Below, piece after piece: positions 8,886-17,922 of a DNA stretch of 64,000 bases. The translations under genes and the position numbers were made by a program. The stretch comes from Pseudomonadota bacterium (GTDB taxonomy: Bacteria; Pseudomonadota; Gammaproteobacteria; Burkholderiales; Thiobacillaceae). The DNA lies in contig JAJZTS010000002.1 of the NCBI GenBank assembly GCA_021848725.1, positions 62,001 through 126,000 on the forward strand, read 5' to 3'. The notes under the pieces were generated by a model. That model did not search any database and had not been told where the DNA came from. It was given only the letters and a program-made list of their open reading frames with translations. The number at the start of each line of letters is the position of its first letter. Within the stretch, counting starts at the first letter, position 1.

Positions 8886-10234
8886 GGCTCGAGCCGCAAG
8901 GCGACGTACAACACGCCGTCGCCGCGCTTGAGCGACAAGGCGACGAGCTTGCGGCCCGACACCGTGAGCGCTTGCGCCAACTCGCGGCTGGTGTTGACCG
9001 AACGGCCATCGACGCTGAGGATGACGTCGCCCGGCCGGATATCGGCCCGCGCCGCCAGGCCGGTCGATTCCCGCACCAGCAAGCCGGACTTGACGCCCAG
9101 TTGACGCTTCTGCTCGGGCGTCAGTTCGCGCACGGCCAGACCGGCCTTGTTGGTCGGTTTGTCCAGACCGGCCAGCTTATCGTCCTGCAATTCACCGACG
9201 GTAATATCGAAATCCTTCGCCTTCCGGCTACGCCAAACCTGCACGGCGACCTTGCTGCCCGGCTTGGTTGCACCGACCAGGCGCGGCAGATCGATGGAGG
9301 CGTTGACCGGTTTGCCGTCGAACTGGAGCACGATGTCCGAGGCCTGCAAGCCGGCCTTGTCGGCCGGGCTATCCGGCTCGACGTCGGCGATCAAGGCGCC
9401 GCGCGGCGTATCCAAGCCCAGCGATTCGGCCAGATCGGCGGTCACTTCTTGGATCGTCACGCCCAGACGGCCGCGGCTGATCTTGCCCTTGCTCTTCAGT
9501 TGCTCGGCCACGTCCATCGCCACATCGATCGGAATCGCGAACGACAGCCCCATGTAACCGCCCGAGCGCGACAGGATTTGCGAGTTGATACCGACCACCT
9601 CGCCCTTCAGATTGAACAAGGGCCCGCCCGAGTTGCCCGGGTTCACCGCGACGTCGGTCTGGATGAACGGCACATAGTTTTCTTGCGGCAACGAACGGCC
9701 CTTGGCCGACACGATCCCGGCGGTGGCCGAGTTTTCGAAGCCGAACGGCGCACCGATGGCCAGCACCCATTCGCCGGCACGCAACTTATTCGGGTCGCCG
9801 ATCGTGACCTTGGGCAGGCCCTTGGTGTCGATCTTAAGCAGCGCCACATCGGTGCGCGCATCGGCACCGATCACCTTGGCGCGGAATTCGCGCTTATCGT
9901 TCAGCTTCACCACCACCTCGTCGGCACCGTCGACGACATGGGTGTTGGTCAAGATATAACCATCGCCGCTGACGATAAAACCCGAGCCCTGACCGTGACG
10001 CGGCGGCATGAAACCGCGGCCCTCGGGCGGCATGAAGCGGCGGAAGAATTCGAACATCTCGTCCTGCTCCGGCATGCCGCGCCGCTCGCCGCGCCGGACA
10101 TCTTGGGTGGTTGCGATATTGACCACCGCCGCCCCCTGCTTGTCCACGATATCGGTGAAATCGGGTAGCTCCGCTGCCTGTACGACACCTGCCAAACCGA
10201 GCAAGAACACGAAACGCAAGACCCACTGACTCAC
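8882..10234 (-). CDS. mucD: Periplasmic serine endoprotease DegP/MucD-type
   Basis: A Do-family protease/chaperone for misfolded envelope proteins. It has a signal peptide (MSQWVLRFVFLLGLAGVVQAA), then the catalytic triad H99 (LTNTHVVDG), D129 (RTDVALLKI) and S202 (GNSGGPLF), then two PDZ domains (about 245-335 and 355-450). Length (450) fits DegQ/MucD rather than a single-PDZ DegS. The start is GTG with GAGG nine bases upstream. It follows rseC by three bases, giving the classic rpoE-mucABCD order in which the protease helps restrain or follow the sigma-E response. Confidence 0.94.
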   Translation of the reverse strand: MSQWVLRFVFLLGLAGVVQAAELPDFTDIVDKQGAAVVNIATTQDVRRGERRGMPEQDEMFEFFRRFMPPEGRGFMPPRHGQGSGFIVSGDGYILTNTHVVDGADEVVVKLNDKREFRAKVIGADARTDVALLKIDTKGLPKVTIGDPNKLRAGEWVLAIGAPFGFENSATAGIVSAKGRSLPQENYVPFIQTDVAVNPGNSGGPLFNLKGEVVGINSQILSRSGGYMGLSFAIPIDVAMDVAEQLKSKGKISRGRLGVTIQEVTADLAESLGLDTPRGALIADVEPDSPADKAGLQASDIVLQFDGKPVNASIDLPRLVGATKPGSKVAVQVWRSRKAKDFDITVGELQDDKLAGLDKPTNKAGLAVRELTPEQKRQLGVKSGLLVRESTGLAARADIRPGDVILSVDGRSVNTSRELAQALTVSGRKLVALSLKRGDGVLYVALRLEP

Positions 10235-10237
10235 GAC

Positions 10238-10681
10238 TTACCTCGCTTGATTGGTTGAACAAGAAAAATCTTCCGCGCTGCCATGGCGCACGATGCTGGG
10301 CCGCACCGCCGCAACGCGACGGATCGTCACCGCGCCTAAGGCCAAACCCAGCAGGGCACCGACGATAGAACCAAGCTCGCCGGCCAGCGTCGAACCGACA
10401 AGGGCTCCCAGCAACAACGCCAACAAGGGGACACCGTAGCCACGCAAGGCGGAGCGCAGCAGCTCGCCTTCCGCCACGGCCACGATCACGCTATCGCCGA
10501 CTTGCGCAGCAATCGCGTTGTGCACCGGATAGCTGGCCGGCCGCACGCGGAACAACTGGCCGAACACCGAACTGGAACCGCAGCCGCGACCGCCGCAAGC
10601 GCCGCACGAGGTGGGCGCTTCGACTTCGACCCAGGCCGACTCCCCTTCCACCCGCACGACACGCGCCAGGGTTTCGCTCAT
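10238..10681 (-). CDS. rseC: SoxR-reducing/sigma-E regulatory protein RseC
   Basis: A 147-residue RseC/MucC-family inner-membrane protein. It has an N-terminal cytoplasmic domain with the cysteine cluster CGACGGRGCG (about 22-31), then two transmembrane helices (about 80-120). In E. coli RseC modulates sigma-E and, with the Rsx/Rnf complex, reduction of the SoxR cluster. The ATG at 10681 overlaps the rseB stop by four bases; the longer upstream frame is discarded. Confidence 0.9.
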   Translation of the reverse strand: MSETLARVVRVEGESAWVEVEAPTSCGACGGRGCGSSSVFGQLFRVRPASYPVHNAIAAQVGDSVIVAVAEGELLRSALRGYGVPLLALLLGALVGSTLAGELGSIVGALLGLALGAVTIRRVAAVRPSIVRHGSAEDFSCSTNQAR

Positions 10682-11616
10682 CGAGGCTTCGCCTCCAGCC
10701 CCATGGCAATGGCCTCGACCGCCGACCACGGGGCCTCGCCGAGCACCGTCACCTGATAGTCGCCGACCTGGCGCACCAGCATGTTCACCATGCCTTGTTT
10801 GCTCTCGCCTTTGACCGGCATGAACGGCTTGGCCATGGGCTCGATGAACAGCGAGATATGGGTCAAGCCATCGCTGAACACCCAATGTTCGATCTCGCCG
10901 TGCTGCGGCAATTTGCGGCGGATCGCCACCTCGCGCACGAAGCCGGGCGGCAACTGTTTAATGCTCAAGGTATCGCCCGCTGCCAGGAAGGGCGCCTCGG
11001 CCGCACCGGCACTCGGCTTGGCCGATGGCAGCGCCCCGCTGTCGCCGAAATGCACCTCGGTGAAGGCGTACTGCATCAACGGCTGGCCGTGTTCGTTCAC
11101 CATCACCGCCTTGAGCGGCAAGTTGGTGTCCTTATCGGCACACAACACGTAACCCCAGCGGAAATGATCTTTCGGTATCAACTCCAACTGCCGGCACTCG
11201 AGACCTGCCACGCGGGTGATGGTGCCCACTTTCAAGTTGTACCAAGCCAATAAGCGTTCGGCATTGGCCGGCAGCAGATCGGGGAAATGCCGGCTGTTCA
11301 AGCGCCGCTCGAACTTGGCCTGCCCGCCCTGGCCGGAGATGCTGACCGACTCGGACCCCGTGCACCGTACCTCGCGCGGCACACCGTCGATCGTGGTCAA
11401 GCGGCTGTCCTTGCCGCTGCCGTCGGGCCGGTTCGCGATGCGCACAGTCTGCATCGCATCGCCCTGCTGGAACACGAATACGCCTTCGTAACTCAGACGG
11501 CGTGGCGCGTCGGCGACGCGCTTGAGCCAATCGGCGGCAATGGCGGTAGTGAGCGAATCGGCTGCCCAAGCCGGAATGGAGCAACAACAGGCCAGAACCA
11601 GCAGACCACGCCTCAT
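10678..11616 (-). CDS. rseB: Sigma-E regulator RseB (MucB)
   Basis: RseB is the periplasmic sensor that binds the anti-sigma factor RseA and protects it from DegS until displaced by lipopolysaccharide or mislocalised envelope components. The 312-residue protein has a cleavable signal peptide (MRRGLLVLACCCSIPAWA), the large N-terminal lipoprotein-like domain (RLSYEGVFVFQQGDAMQTVRI) and the C-terminal domain ending near GDYQVTVLGEAP. The start overlaps the rseA stop (ATGA), and the stop region overlaps rseC. Confidence 0.94.
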   Translation of the reverse strand: MRRGLLVLACCCSIPAWAADSLTTAIAADWLKRVADAPRRLSYEGVFVFQQGDAMQTVRIANRPDGSGKDSRLTTIDGVPREVRCTGSESVSISGQGGQAKFERRLNSRHFPDLLPANAERLLAWYNLKVGTITRVAGLECRQLELIPKDHFRWGYVLCADKDTNLPLKAVMVNEHGQPLMQYAFTEVHFGDSGALPSAKPSAGAAEAPFLAAGDTLSIKQLPPGFVREVAIRRKLPQHGEIEHWVFSDGLTHISLFIEPMAKPFMPVKGESKQGMVNMLVRQVGDYQVTVLGEAPWSAVEAIAMGLEAKPR

Positions 11617-12116
11617 CGAGCCGCCTCCGGCAGCGCGAGGGCCACTTGGCTGAAATGCATTTCAGGGCTGCTCGTCAGTGCCTGCGCATAATCCTGATGT
11701 GCGGCCAGATAAGGCACGACGTCGAGGGCAGCCACCTCGGCCGGGCCGGACTGCATCGCCATTTGCACCGGCGGAGCACCGGTCGGCTCGGCATGCATGG
11801 TCATCCAAGTTACCGCCGCCACCGTGGCCGCCGCCGCCAGCCACAAAGCCGGCCGATGTCGCGGTTTGACCACCGGCGCCAATACCGTCGGTTCGTCGCG
11901 CAGCGCGGCGCGCACCCGCTCCGGCACACGCCCCGAGGGCTGTGCCAGCCCGCGCAGGGCATCGCCGATCAGGCAATACTCCGACCAACGCGCCTTCAAC
12001 GCCTCGTCGCGGGCAAGCCGGCCGATGCCGTCCAGGTCGTCATCCGCCTCGCCGTCCAGCAAAGCGGACAGCCAGTCCATGTTCTCGTTGTCGGATGCCA
12101 GTGCCGGTTTTTGCAT
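11613..12116 (-). CDS. rseA: Anti-sigma-E factor RseA (MucA)
   Basis: A membrane-spanning anti-sigma factor that holds RpoE. The N-terminal cytosolic domain carries the motif MDWLSALLDGEADDDLD and the helix WSEYCLIGDALRG; a single membrane helix lies near LWLAAAATVAAVTWM (about 88-104), followed by a short periplasmic tail for RseB. The ATG at 12116 has GAGGTGG upstream, while MDW twelve codons later is an alternative start. It lies two bases downstream of the rpoE stop. Regulated proteolysis would release RpoE, as known for the family. Confidence 0.92.
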   Translation of the reverse strand: MQKPALASDNENMDWLSALLDGEADDDLDGIGRLARDEALKARWSEYCLIGDALRGLAQPSGRVPERVRAALRDEPTVLAPVVKPRHRPALWLAAAATVAAVTWMTMHAEPTGAPPVQMAMQSGPAEVAALDVVPYLAAHQDYAQALTSSPEMHFSQVALALPEAAR

Positions 12117-12118
12117 GA

Positions 12119-12718
12119 TTACCACCTCGTGTCCTGCGCTGTCCCCAAGATCGGCCGCAACTTCGCGGCGATCGCCTCGCGCGCCCGGAAGATGCGGGAA
12201 CGCACGGTGCCGATCGGACAATTCATCATCTGAGCGATTTCCTCGTAGCTCAGTCCTTCCATTTCGCGCAGCGTGATCGCCGTGCGCAACTCTTCGGGCA
12301 AGGCCTCCACCGCCTCGTTCACGGCCATGGCCACCTGCTTGGACAGTAATTCCGATTCGGGCGTCGCGATGTCTTGCACCGCCCAACGGTCTTCCGCGCC
12401 CTCTTCATCCGGCGCGGTCTGCTCACTGACCGTGGGCATGGCCTTGCCCTTGGCCGCCAGATAGTTCTTCGCGGTGTTGACGCCGATCCGATACAGCCAG
12501 GTATAGAACGCCGCATCGCCACGAAACTGCGGCAGCGCCCGGTAGGCCTTGATAAAGGTCTCCTGGGCGATGTCCTCGACCTCGCCCGAATCGCGCACCA
12601 TGCGCGACAACAGGCGGATCAGCTTGCGCCAATACTTCTCGACCAACAGGTCGAAGGCCCGCTTGTCGCCTTGCTGCACGCGTTCGACCAACTGGCGGTC
12701 GATTTCCCGTTCGCTCAT
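12119..12718 (-). CDS. rpoE: RNA polymerase sigma-E factor (AlgU/RpoE)
   Basis: An ECF sigma factor for envelope stress, 199 residues. Region 2 shows LVEKYWRKLIRLLSRMVRDSGEVEDIAQETFIKAYRAL in outline (DIAQETF being the hallmark), then FYTWLYRIGVNTAKNYL; region 4 contains LREMEGLSYEEIAQMMNCP and GTVRSRIFRARE. Unlike short gammaproteobacterial RpoE it has a roughly ten-residue longer linker. It is the first gene of the rpoE-rseA-rseB-rseC-mucD-grx operon, and a candidate sigma-E promoter lies about 85-115 bases upstream, implying autoregulation. Confidence 0.96.
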   Translation of the reverse strand: MSEREIDRQLVERVQQGDKRAFDLLVEKYWRKLIRLLSRMVRDSGEVEDIAQETFIKAYRALPQFRGDAAFYTWLYRIGVNTAKNYLAAKGKAMPTVSEQTAPDEEGAEDRWAVQDIATPESELLSKQVAMAVNEAVEALPEELRTAITLREMEGLSYEEIAQMMNCPIGTVRSRIFRAREAIAAKLRPILGTAQDTRW

Positions 12719-12801
12719 CTATCCACCGGGCCTCCCGCCCCCGACTGGCTTCCCAATTTCATTGCGGGCTAGTATAACCGGCCGGGATAGGGCTTCGCTG
12801 C

Positions 12802-12832
12802 AAATGACCGGGCGAACCCGCCGTTAGTTCCC
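12802..12832 (-). promoter_or_regulatory. Candidate sigma-E-type promoter of rpoE
   Basis: On the minus strand GGGAACTAA is followed, 17 bases after GAACTA, by TCATT. The family consensus is GAACTT, 16-17 bases, then TC(T/A)GA or similar. The element lies upstream of rpoE in the rpoE-nadB divergent gap, as expected for an autoregulated envelope-stress operon. A TATACT hexamer closer to rpoE (12771-12776) could be a second, housekeeping promoter, but its -35 is poor. Confidence 0.5.
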
Positions 12833-12851
12833 AGCCACTACAGAGTTCCTC

Positions 12852-14426
12852 ATGCAACGTTACGACGTCCTCATCATCGGCGCCGGCCTAGCCGCCGCCA
12901 GCCTGGCCCTGAGTTTGCCGAGCCGGCTACGCATCGGCATTCTGGCCAAAAAGGGCTATGAAGACAGCGCGAGCTATTGGGCCCAAGGCGGGGTCGCTGC
13001 CGTGCTCGGCGCCGACGACACCCTGGAAGCACACGTTCAGGACACGCTGATCGCCGGTGCCGGCTTGTGTGACGAGGAGGTCGTGCGCAATGTCGTCGCC
13101 CATGGCCCAGCCGCTGCCCAATGGCTGATCGAGGCCGGCGTCGCCTTCGACCGCGACCGCGGCGACTTCCATCTGACCCGCGAGGGCGGCCACAGCCACC
13201 GCCGCATCCTGCATACGGCCGATGCCACCGGCAAGGCGGTGCAGGAAACCCTGCGCGGCAAGCTGCACGCGGCGACGAACATCAGCCTGCTTACCCACCA
13301 CATCGCGATCGACCTGATCACCGGGCACAAATTCGGCCTGGCCAACGATCGAGTCTACGGCGCCTATGTGCTAAACACGGACTCGGGCCAGGTGGAAACC
13401 TTCGCCGCCGGCCACACCGTGCTGGCCACTGGCGGCACGGGCAAGGTTTTTCTCTATACCTCGAACCCGGACACCGCGACCGGCGACGGCATCGCCATGG
13501 CCTGGCGCGCCGGTTGCCGCGTGGCCAACCTGGAGTTCATTCAGTTCCACCCGACCTGCCTCTACCATCCGCACGCCAAATCGTTCCTGATCACCGAGGC
13601 GATGCGCGGCGAGGGCGCCATGCTGCGGCTGCCCGACGGCAGCCGGTTTATGTCGGACTATGACGAACGGGCCGAACTGGCGCCGCGCGATATCGTGGCA
13701 CGGGCGATCGACTCGGAGATGAAAAAACGCGGCCTGGATTGCGTCTATCTCGACATCACGCACCAACCGGCCAAGTTCATCATCGAGCATTTCCCGACCA
13801 TCTATGAGCGCTGCAAGGAACTCGGCATCGACATCACGCGCGAATGGATTCCGGTCGCCCCGGCCGCGCACTATGCCTGCGGCGGCGTCATGGTGGACCC
13901 GCACGGCCACACCGATCTGGCCAACCTGTATGCGATCGGCGAGACCAGTTGCACCGGCCTGCACGGCGCCAATCGGCTGGCGAGCAATTCGCTGTTGGAA
14001 TGCGTGGTCTATGGCCAGGCCGCGGCGAAACACATCGCCGACAGCGCGCCGGCACCGGCGCTTGACCTGCCGCCGTGGGACGAGAGCCGGGTGACCGATG
14101 CCGACGAGGAGATCGTCATCGCGCACAACTGGCACGAGTTGCGCCGCTTCATGTGGGACTATGTCGGTATCGTGCGCACCAACCGCCGGCTGGAACGGGC
14201 CGCGCACCGCATCCAATTGCTGAGTGAAGAGATCGACGAGTACTACTCGAACTTCCGGGTCAGCAACGACCTGATCGAACTCAGGAACCTGGTGCAGACC
14301 GCCGACCTGATCGTGCGCTGCGCGACCAAGCGCCACGAAAGCCGCGGCCTGCACACCTCGCGCGACTACCCGGACATGCTGCCGGAAGCGGCGCCGACCG
14401 TGCTGGAGCCGCCGCCGCGCCGCTAG
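12852..14426 (+). CDS. nadB: L-aspartate oxidase
   Basis: NadB is a flavoprotein that oxidises L-aspartate to iminoaspartate, the first step of de novo NAD synthesis; NadA then makes quinolinate. The 524 residues start with the Rossmann FAD motif ([15 protein letters not shown]) and contain [18 protein letters not shown] and [18 protein letters not shown], typical of this enzyme versus the succinate dehydrogenase flavoprotein. It is divergent from rpoE, a common betaproteobacterial arrangement. No other NAD-synthesis gene is nearby. Confidence 0.96.
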   Translation: MQRYDVLIIGAGLAAASLALSLPSRLRIGILAKKGYEDSASYWAQGGVAAVLGADDTLEAHVQDTLIAGAGLCDEEVVRNVVAHGPAAAQWLIEAGVAFDRDRGDFHLTREGGHSHRRILHTADATGKAVQETLRGKLHAATNISLLTHHIAIDLITGHKFGLANDRVYGAYVLNTDSGQVETFAAGHTVLATGGTGKVFLYTSNPDTATGDGIAMAWRAGCRVANLEFIQFHPTCLYHPHAKSFLITEAMRGEGAMLRLPDGSRFMSDYDERAELAPRDIVARAIDSEMKKRGLDCVYLDITHQPAKFIIEHFPTIYERCKELGIDITREWIPVAPAAHYACGGVMVDPHGHTDLANLYAIGETSCTGLHGANRLASNSLLECVVYGQAAAKHIADSAPAPALDLPPWDESRVTDADEEIVIAHNWHELRRFMWDYVGIVRTNRRLERAAHRIQLLSEEIDEYYSNFRVSNDLIELRNLVQTADLIVRCATKRHESRGLHTSRDYPDMLPEAAPTVLEPPPRR

Positions 14427-14455
14427 ACGGTCAAGAGGCGGCGCGCGCCAGGGCC

Positions 14456-14567
14456 GTAGGGTGCGTTCCACGCACCAGCTAGCCGTGGGGCGCCCCCGCT
14501 GCGCGAGGATTAAGTTTATGTATTTGGTGCGCATGGCGTTTATCCTCGCGCAGCGGGGGCACCCTAC
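14456..14567. repeat. 112-bp palindromic element with GTAGGGTGC ends
   Basis: The element begins GTAGGGTGC and ends GCACCCTAC. Inside is a perfect 19-bp inverted repeat, positions 14492-14510 against 14542-14560 (starting GCCCCCGCTGCG), with a 31-base loop, plus a small GGTGCG...CGCACC motif at the left. It sits between nadB and the RAYT gene and shares its end sequence with the REPs flanking that gene, so it looks like a MITE- or BIME-like substrate of the transposase. Confidence 0.75.
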
Positions 14568-14588
14568 AGCCAGGGCAAGCATCAGACT

Positions 14589-14609
14589 GTAGGGTGCACT
14601 CCGTGCACC
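14589..14609. repeat. REP element upstream of the RAYT gene
   Basis: A 21-base GTAGGGTGCAC-TCC-GTGCACC unit with a short hairpin (GGTGCAC/GTGCACC type) and a GTAG head, 27 bases before the transposase start. It has the same head as the units at 14456 and 15187, as expected for REPs recognised by an adjacent RAYT. Confidence 0.75.
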
Positions 14610-14636
14610 ACAAAGACAAAAAAACCGGAGGAAACT

Positions 14637-15185
14637 ATGCCCGAATATCGCCGCGCCAAAATACCCGGCGGTACCTACTTTTTCACCGTCGCCACCTACC
14701 GGCGCGGAAAATTTCTAATCGACGAACCCTTCCGCTTGGCCTTGCGCGAAGGCATCGGCCTGGCCCGGGAGACATTGCCCTTCGATATCGAAGCCTGGGC
14801 GCTGCTGCCCGATCACCTGCATTGCATCTGGCGCTTGCCGGAGGGCGATGCCGATTACGCTAAACGTTGGGCCATCATCAAACGGCACGTGAGCAAGCGG
14901 TGCGGACACCTACTTGCCCACGACGCAGCGTTGAGCGAATCCAGGCGAACGCGCAAGGAATCGGCGGTATGGCAGCGCCGGTATTGGGAGCACCAGATTC
15001 GCGACGAACACGATTTCGCCCGGCATGCCGATTACATCCATTACAACCCAGTCAAGCATGGTTATGTCGGGCGCGTGGCCGATTGGCCATATTCGACCTT
15101 TCACCGTTTCGTGCAGGCCGGCGTATATACCGAGAATTGGGCGGGGACAGGAGAGACCACACGCGAGAACGATTTCGGAGAATGA
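14637..15185 (+). CDS. REP-associated tyrosine transposase (RAYT, Y1 family)
   Basis: A 182-residue single-domain Y1/HUH nuclease of the IS200/IS605-like REP-associated group. The HUH motif is H60-L-H62 (LLPDHLHCIW), and the catalytic tyrosine lies in DYIHYNPVKHGYV (Y133, possibly Y136); WxxxYWEHQIR, also typical, is present. RAYTs are domesticated or solitary transposases that bind and cleave REP hairpins at GTAG heads. The gene is bracketed by GTAGGGTGC-type REPs on both sides. The frame appears intact and starts shortly after GGAGGAAACT, a good ribosome-binding site. Confidence 0.93.
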   Translation: MPEYRRAKIPGGTYFFTVATYRRGKFLIDEPFRLALREGIGLARETLPFDIEAWALLPDHLHCIWRLPEGDADYAKRWAIIKRHVSKRCGHLLAHDAALSESRRTRKESAVWQRRYWEHQIRDEHDFARHADYIHYNPVKHGYVGRVADWPYSTFHRFVQAGVYTENWAGTGETTRENDFGE

Positions 15186-15186
15186 A

Positions 15187-15239
15187 GTAGGGTGCGTTTC
15201 ACGCACCAATCAATGAGCGGTGCGTGGAACGCACCCTAC
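15187..15239. repeat. Inverted REP pair downstream of the RAYT gene
   Basis: Two REP units face each other: GTAGGGTGCGTTTCACGCACC at 15187-15207 and, reversed, GGTGCGTGGAACGCACCCTAC at 15219-15239, separated by 11 bases. Each forms a short hairpin, and together they form a longer imperfect palindrome (BIME). It may also act as a transcription barrier between the RAYT gene and convergent pepA. Confidence 0.8.
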
Positions 15240-15251
15240 GCTTGCTCACAA

Positions 15252-16745
15252 TCAGTCCCCGGCCCGTCCCAACAAGAAATGCACCAGGAGCGGCACCGGC
15301 CGGCCGGTGCTGCCCTTGTCCTTGCCCGAACGCCAGGCGGTGCCGGCGATGTCGAGGTGGGCCCAGTGGTATTTCTCGGCGAAGCGCGACAGGAAGGCCG
15401 CCGCGGTGATGGTGCCGGCCGGGCGGCCGCCGATGTTGGCCATGTCGGCGAAGTTGCTCTTCAATTGCTCCTGATAGTCGTCCCACAGCGGCATCTGCCA
15501 GACCCGGTCGTAGGCCGCCTCGCCGGCACGCGTGAGTTCGTGCGCCAGGGCATCGTTGTTGGCCAACAGGCCGGTGGCGACGTGGCCCAGGGCGATGACG
15601 CAGGCACCGGTCAGGGTAGCGACGTCGACCACCGCCACCGGCTCGAACCGCTCGGCATAGGTCAGCGCATCGCACAGGATCAAGCGGCCCTCGGCGTCGG
15701 TGTTGAGAATTTCGATGGTCTGGCCGGACATCGAGGTGACGATGTCGCCCGGCTTGTTGGCCGCGCCGTCCGGCAGGTTCTCGCAGGTCGGGATCAAGGC
15801 GACGACGTTGAGCGGCAACTTCAACTCGGCTACGGCCTGCATGGTGGCGAGCACCGAGGCCGCGCCGCTCATATCGTATTTCATCTCGTCCATCTCGCCG
15901 GCCGGCTTCAGGGAGATGCCGCCGGCGTCGAAGGTGATGCCCTTGCCGACCAGCACCACCGGCTTGTCCTTCTTGCTGCCGCCCTTGTGCTGGATAATGA
16001 TGAACTTGGGCGGCTGGCGGCTGCCCTTGGCCACCGACAAGAAGGAGCCCATGCCGAGTTTTTCCATATCGGCCCGCTCCAGCACTTCGACCGCCAAGCC
16101 GTGGCTTTTGCCCAGCTTGCGCGCCCGCTCGGCCAGGTGGCTCGGCGTGCACAGATTGCCCGGCATGTTGCCCAGGTCCTTGGCCAGCTGCATGGCGTCG
16201 GCAACGGCCTTGCCGCGGGCCAAACCGAGTTCGCCCGCCTTCAGATCGCCGCGACCGACCAGGGCCAGCGTCAAGCGCCGCAGCGGACGCCGCGCCATGT
16301 CGTCCTGCTTGCTCTTGAGTTGATCGAAGCGGTACAGCGCATCGCGCGCGACGATCACGGCCTGTTCCACTTTCCAGCCGGCATCGTGGCGTTTGACCGG
16401 CAGTTCGCTCAGGAAGAGCATGGCCTCCGCCGCGCCGGTTTCGTTCAAGGCCTTGACCGCAGCACGCACGGCATCGCGGTATTGCTTGTCGTGGAACTCC
16501 GGCGCCTTGCCCAGGCCGACCAGCAGCACCCGGTCGCAAGCCACGTTCGGCACCTTGTGCAAAAGCAAGGTGGAACCGAGCTTACCGTCGAGGTCACCAT
16601 GTTTCAAAACGCCGGAGATATAGCCGCCGGATGCCTGGTCGATCGCCTTGGCCGCATCGCTCAACTTGCGCGTATCGAACACGCCGACCACCACACAGGC
16701 GGTCTTCTGTTTCTCGGGACCACCGACTTTTATGCTAAATTCCAT
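15252..16745 (-). CDS. pepA: Leucyl aminopeptidase PepA
   Basis: A cytosolic M17 dimetal aminopeptidase that removes N-terminal residues, chiefly Leu; in some bacteria it also binds DNA in dimer resolution. The C-terminal catalytic domain has the metal motif VGKGITFDAGGISLKPAG, the signature NTDAEGRL and the ALTYAERF region. Length is 497 residues from the ATG at 16745 (MEFSIKVGG); a longer frame start is rejected. It is divergent from lptF, as in many proteobacteria. Confidence 0.96.
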   Translation of the reverse strand: MEFSIKVGGPEKQKTACVVVGVFDTRKLSDAAKAIDQASGGYISGVLKHGDLDGKLGSTLLLHKVPNVACDRVLLVGLGKAPEFHDKQYRDAVRAAVKALNETGAAEAMLFLSELPVKRHDAGWKVEQAVIVARDALYRFDQLKSKQDDMARRPLRRLTLALVGRGDLKAGELGLARGKAVADAMQLAKDLGNMPGNLCTPSHLAERARKLGKSHGLAVEVLERADMEKLGMGSFLSVAKGSRQPPKFIIIQHKGGSKKDKPVVLVGKGITFDAGGISLKPAGEMDEMKYDMSGAASVLATMQAVAELKLPLNVVALIPTCENLPDGAANKPGDIVTSMSGQTIEILNTDAEGRLILCDALTYAERFEPVAVVDVATLTGACVIALGHVATGLLANNDALAHELTRAGEAAYDRVWQMPLWDDYQEQLKSNFADMANIGGRPAGTITAAAFLSRFAEKYHWAHLDIAGTAWRSGKDKGSTGRPVPLLVHFLLGRAGD

Positions 16746-16839
16746 GACATTCTCCACGCGCAAGATCCAAAAAGATTCGGTGAAACAGCAGGTTCACCGC
16801 TGAGCCGCATTATTTTCAAACAATCAGACTAAGTCAAAA

Positions 16840-17922
16840 ATGCGCATCCACGATCGCGCCACGATCCGCGAAATGCTCGTCACCGCCAGCTATGCCCTGG
16901 CGGGACTGGCCGCCATCGTGGTCGTGACCCTGGTCGCTCGCATCTTCGGCCGCGCCGCCATCGGCGACATCAGCACCGAGGCGGTCTTGCCGTTCTTGGG
17001 CTTCGGTCTGTTCCACATGATGCCAGTATTGCTGTCGCTCGCCATGTTCATGGGGATTTTTTTGACCCTCAACCGCTATTGGCGCGACAGCGAGATGGTC
17101 GTCTGGCTCAGCTCCGGCTTGAGTCACATGGGCTGGCTCAGGCCGGTCTTGCTGTTCGCCTTGCCGATCTGCCTGCTGATCGCGCTGTTCAGCATGGTCT
17201 TGCTGCCCTGGGCCGCGCAAAAGCGGGTGGCCTACGAGAGCTATCTCAGCAATCGGGACGATTCCTCCAATCTGTCGCCCGGCCTGTTCGTCGAGGCCGC
17301 CAACGGCAAGAAGGTCTATTTCGTCGAAACCAGCGATAACCTGGACAACCGCGTACGCAACATTTTCATTCGCTCCGAACAGCACGGCCGCACCGGCATC
17401 GTGGTGGCGCGCGAAGGCAAGCACGTCACCATGGAAAATGGCGACCCCTTCCTGGTCTTGGAAAACGGCCACCGTTACGAGGGTACGCCGGGCACCCCGG
17501 ATTATCGCGTGATCGAATTCGAGCGCTATGCCTTCCGGCTCGAACCCAGCACCGCCAAACCCAGAAGCGACAAGGCCCGGGAACGCTCGACGCTGACCTT
17601 GCTCAGCCATCCGACGCCGGACAACCAAGCCGAATGGAGCTGGCGCCTGGGCTACCCGATCAGCGCGCTGATCCTGGCCTTGCTCGCCATCCCGCTGAGC
17701 TTCGTCAACCCGCGTGCCGGACGTTCGCTGAACATCCTCTTCGCGGTGCTGATCTATGCGATCTACAACAACCTGATCGGCCTGAGCGAAGGCTGGATCG
17801 TGCACGAAAGCCTGACTGCAGTCCGCGGCATGCTGTACATCCATGGCTCGATGGCGGGGCTGCTTCTGGTGTTGTTCTGGTTCCGCATGCGCGGGCCGCG
17901 CAAATGGCGGTGGCGCCGATGA
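16840..17922 (+). CDS. lptF: LPS export ABC transporter permease LptF
   Basis: One of the two permeases of the LptB2FG complex that extracts lipopolysaccharide from the inner membrane. The 360-residue protein has paired N-terminal and C-terminal membrane helices (about 15-40, 50-75, 95-120 and three after residue 265) around a periplasmic jellyroll domain. The stop overlaps the lptG start by four bases. Homologous position divergent to pepA supports the assignment. Confidence 0.94.
   Translation: MRIHDRATIREMLVTASYALAGLAAIVVVTLVARIFGRAAIGDISTEAVLPFLGFGLFHMMPVLLSLAMFMGIFLTLNRYWRDSEMVVWLSSGLSHMGWLRPVLLFALPICLLIALFSMVLLPWAAQKRVAYESYLSNRDDSSNLSPGLFVEAANGKKVYFVETSDNLDNRVRNIFIRSEQHGRTGIVVAREGKHVTMENGDPFLVLENGHRYEGTPGTPDYRVIEFERYAFRLEPSTAKPRSDKARERSTLTLLSHPTPDNQAEWSWRLGYPISALILALLAIPLSFVNPRAGRSLNILFAVLIYAIYNNLIGLSEGWIVHESLTAVRGMLYIHGSMAGLLLVLFWFRMRGPRKWRWRR

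Noticed and set aside
12771..12776. TATACT as the main rpoE promoter
   Set aside because: The -10 is good, but no acceptable -35 lies 16-18 bases upstream; it is mentioned only as a possible secondary promoter.
15192..16832. 546-codon frame opposite pepA
   Set aside because: pepA has all M17 motifs on the minus strand; the shadow starts inside the REP pair and has no domain.
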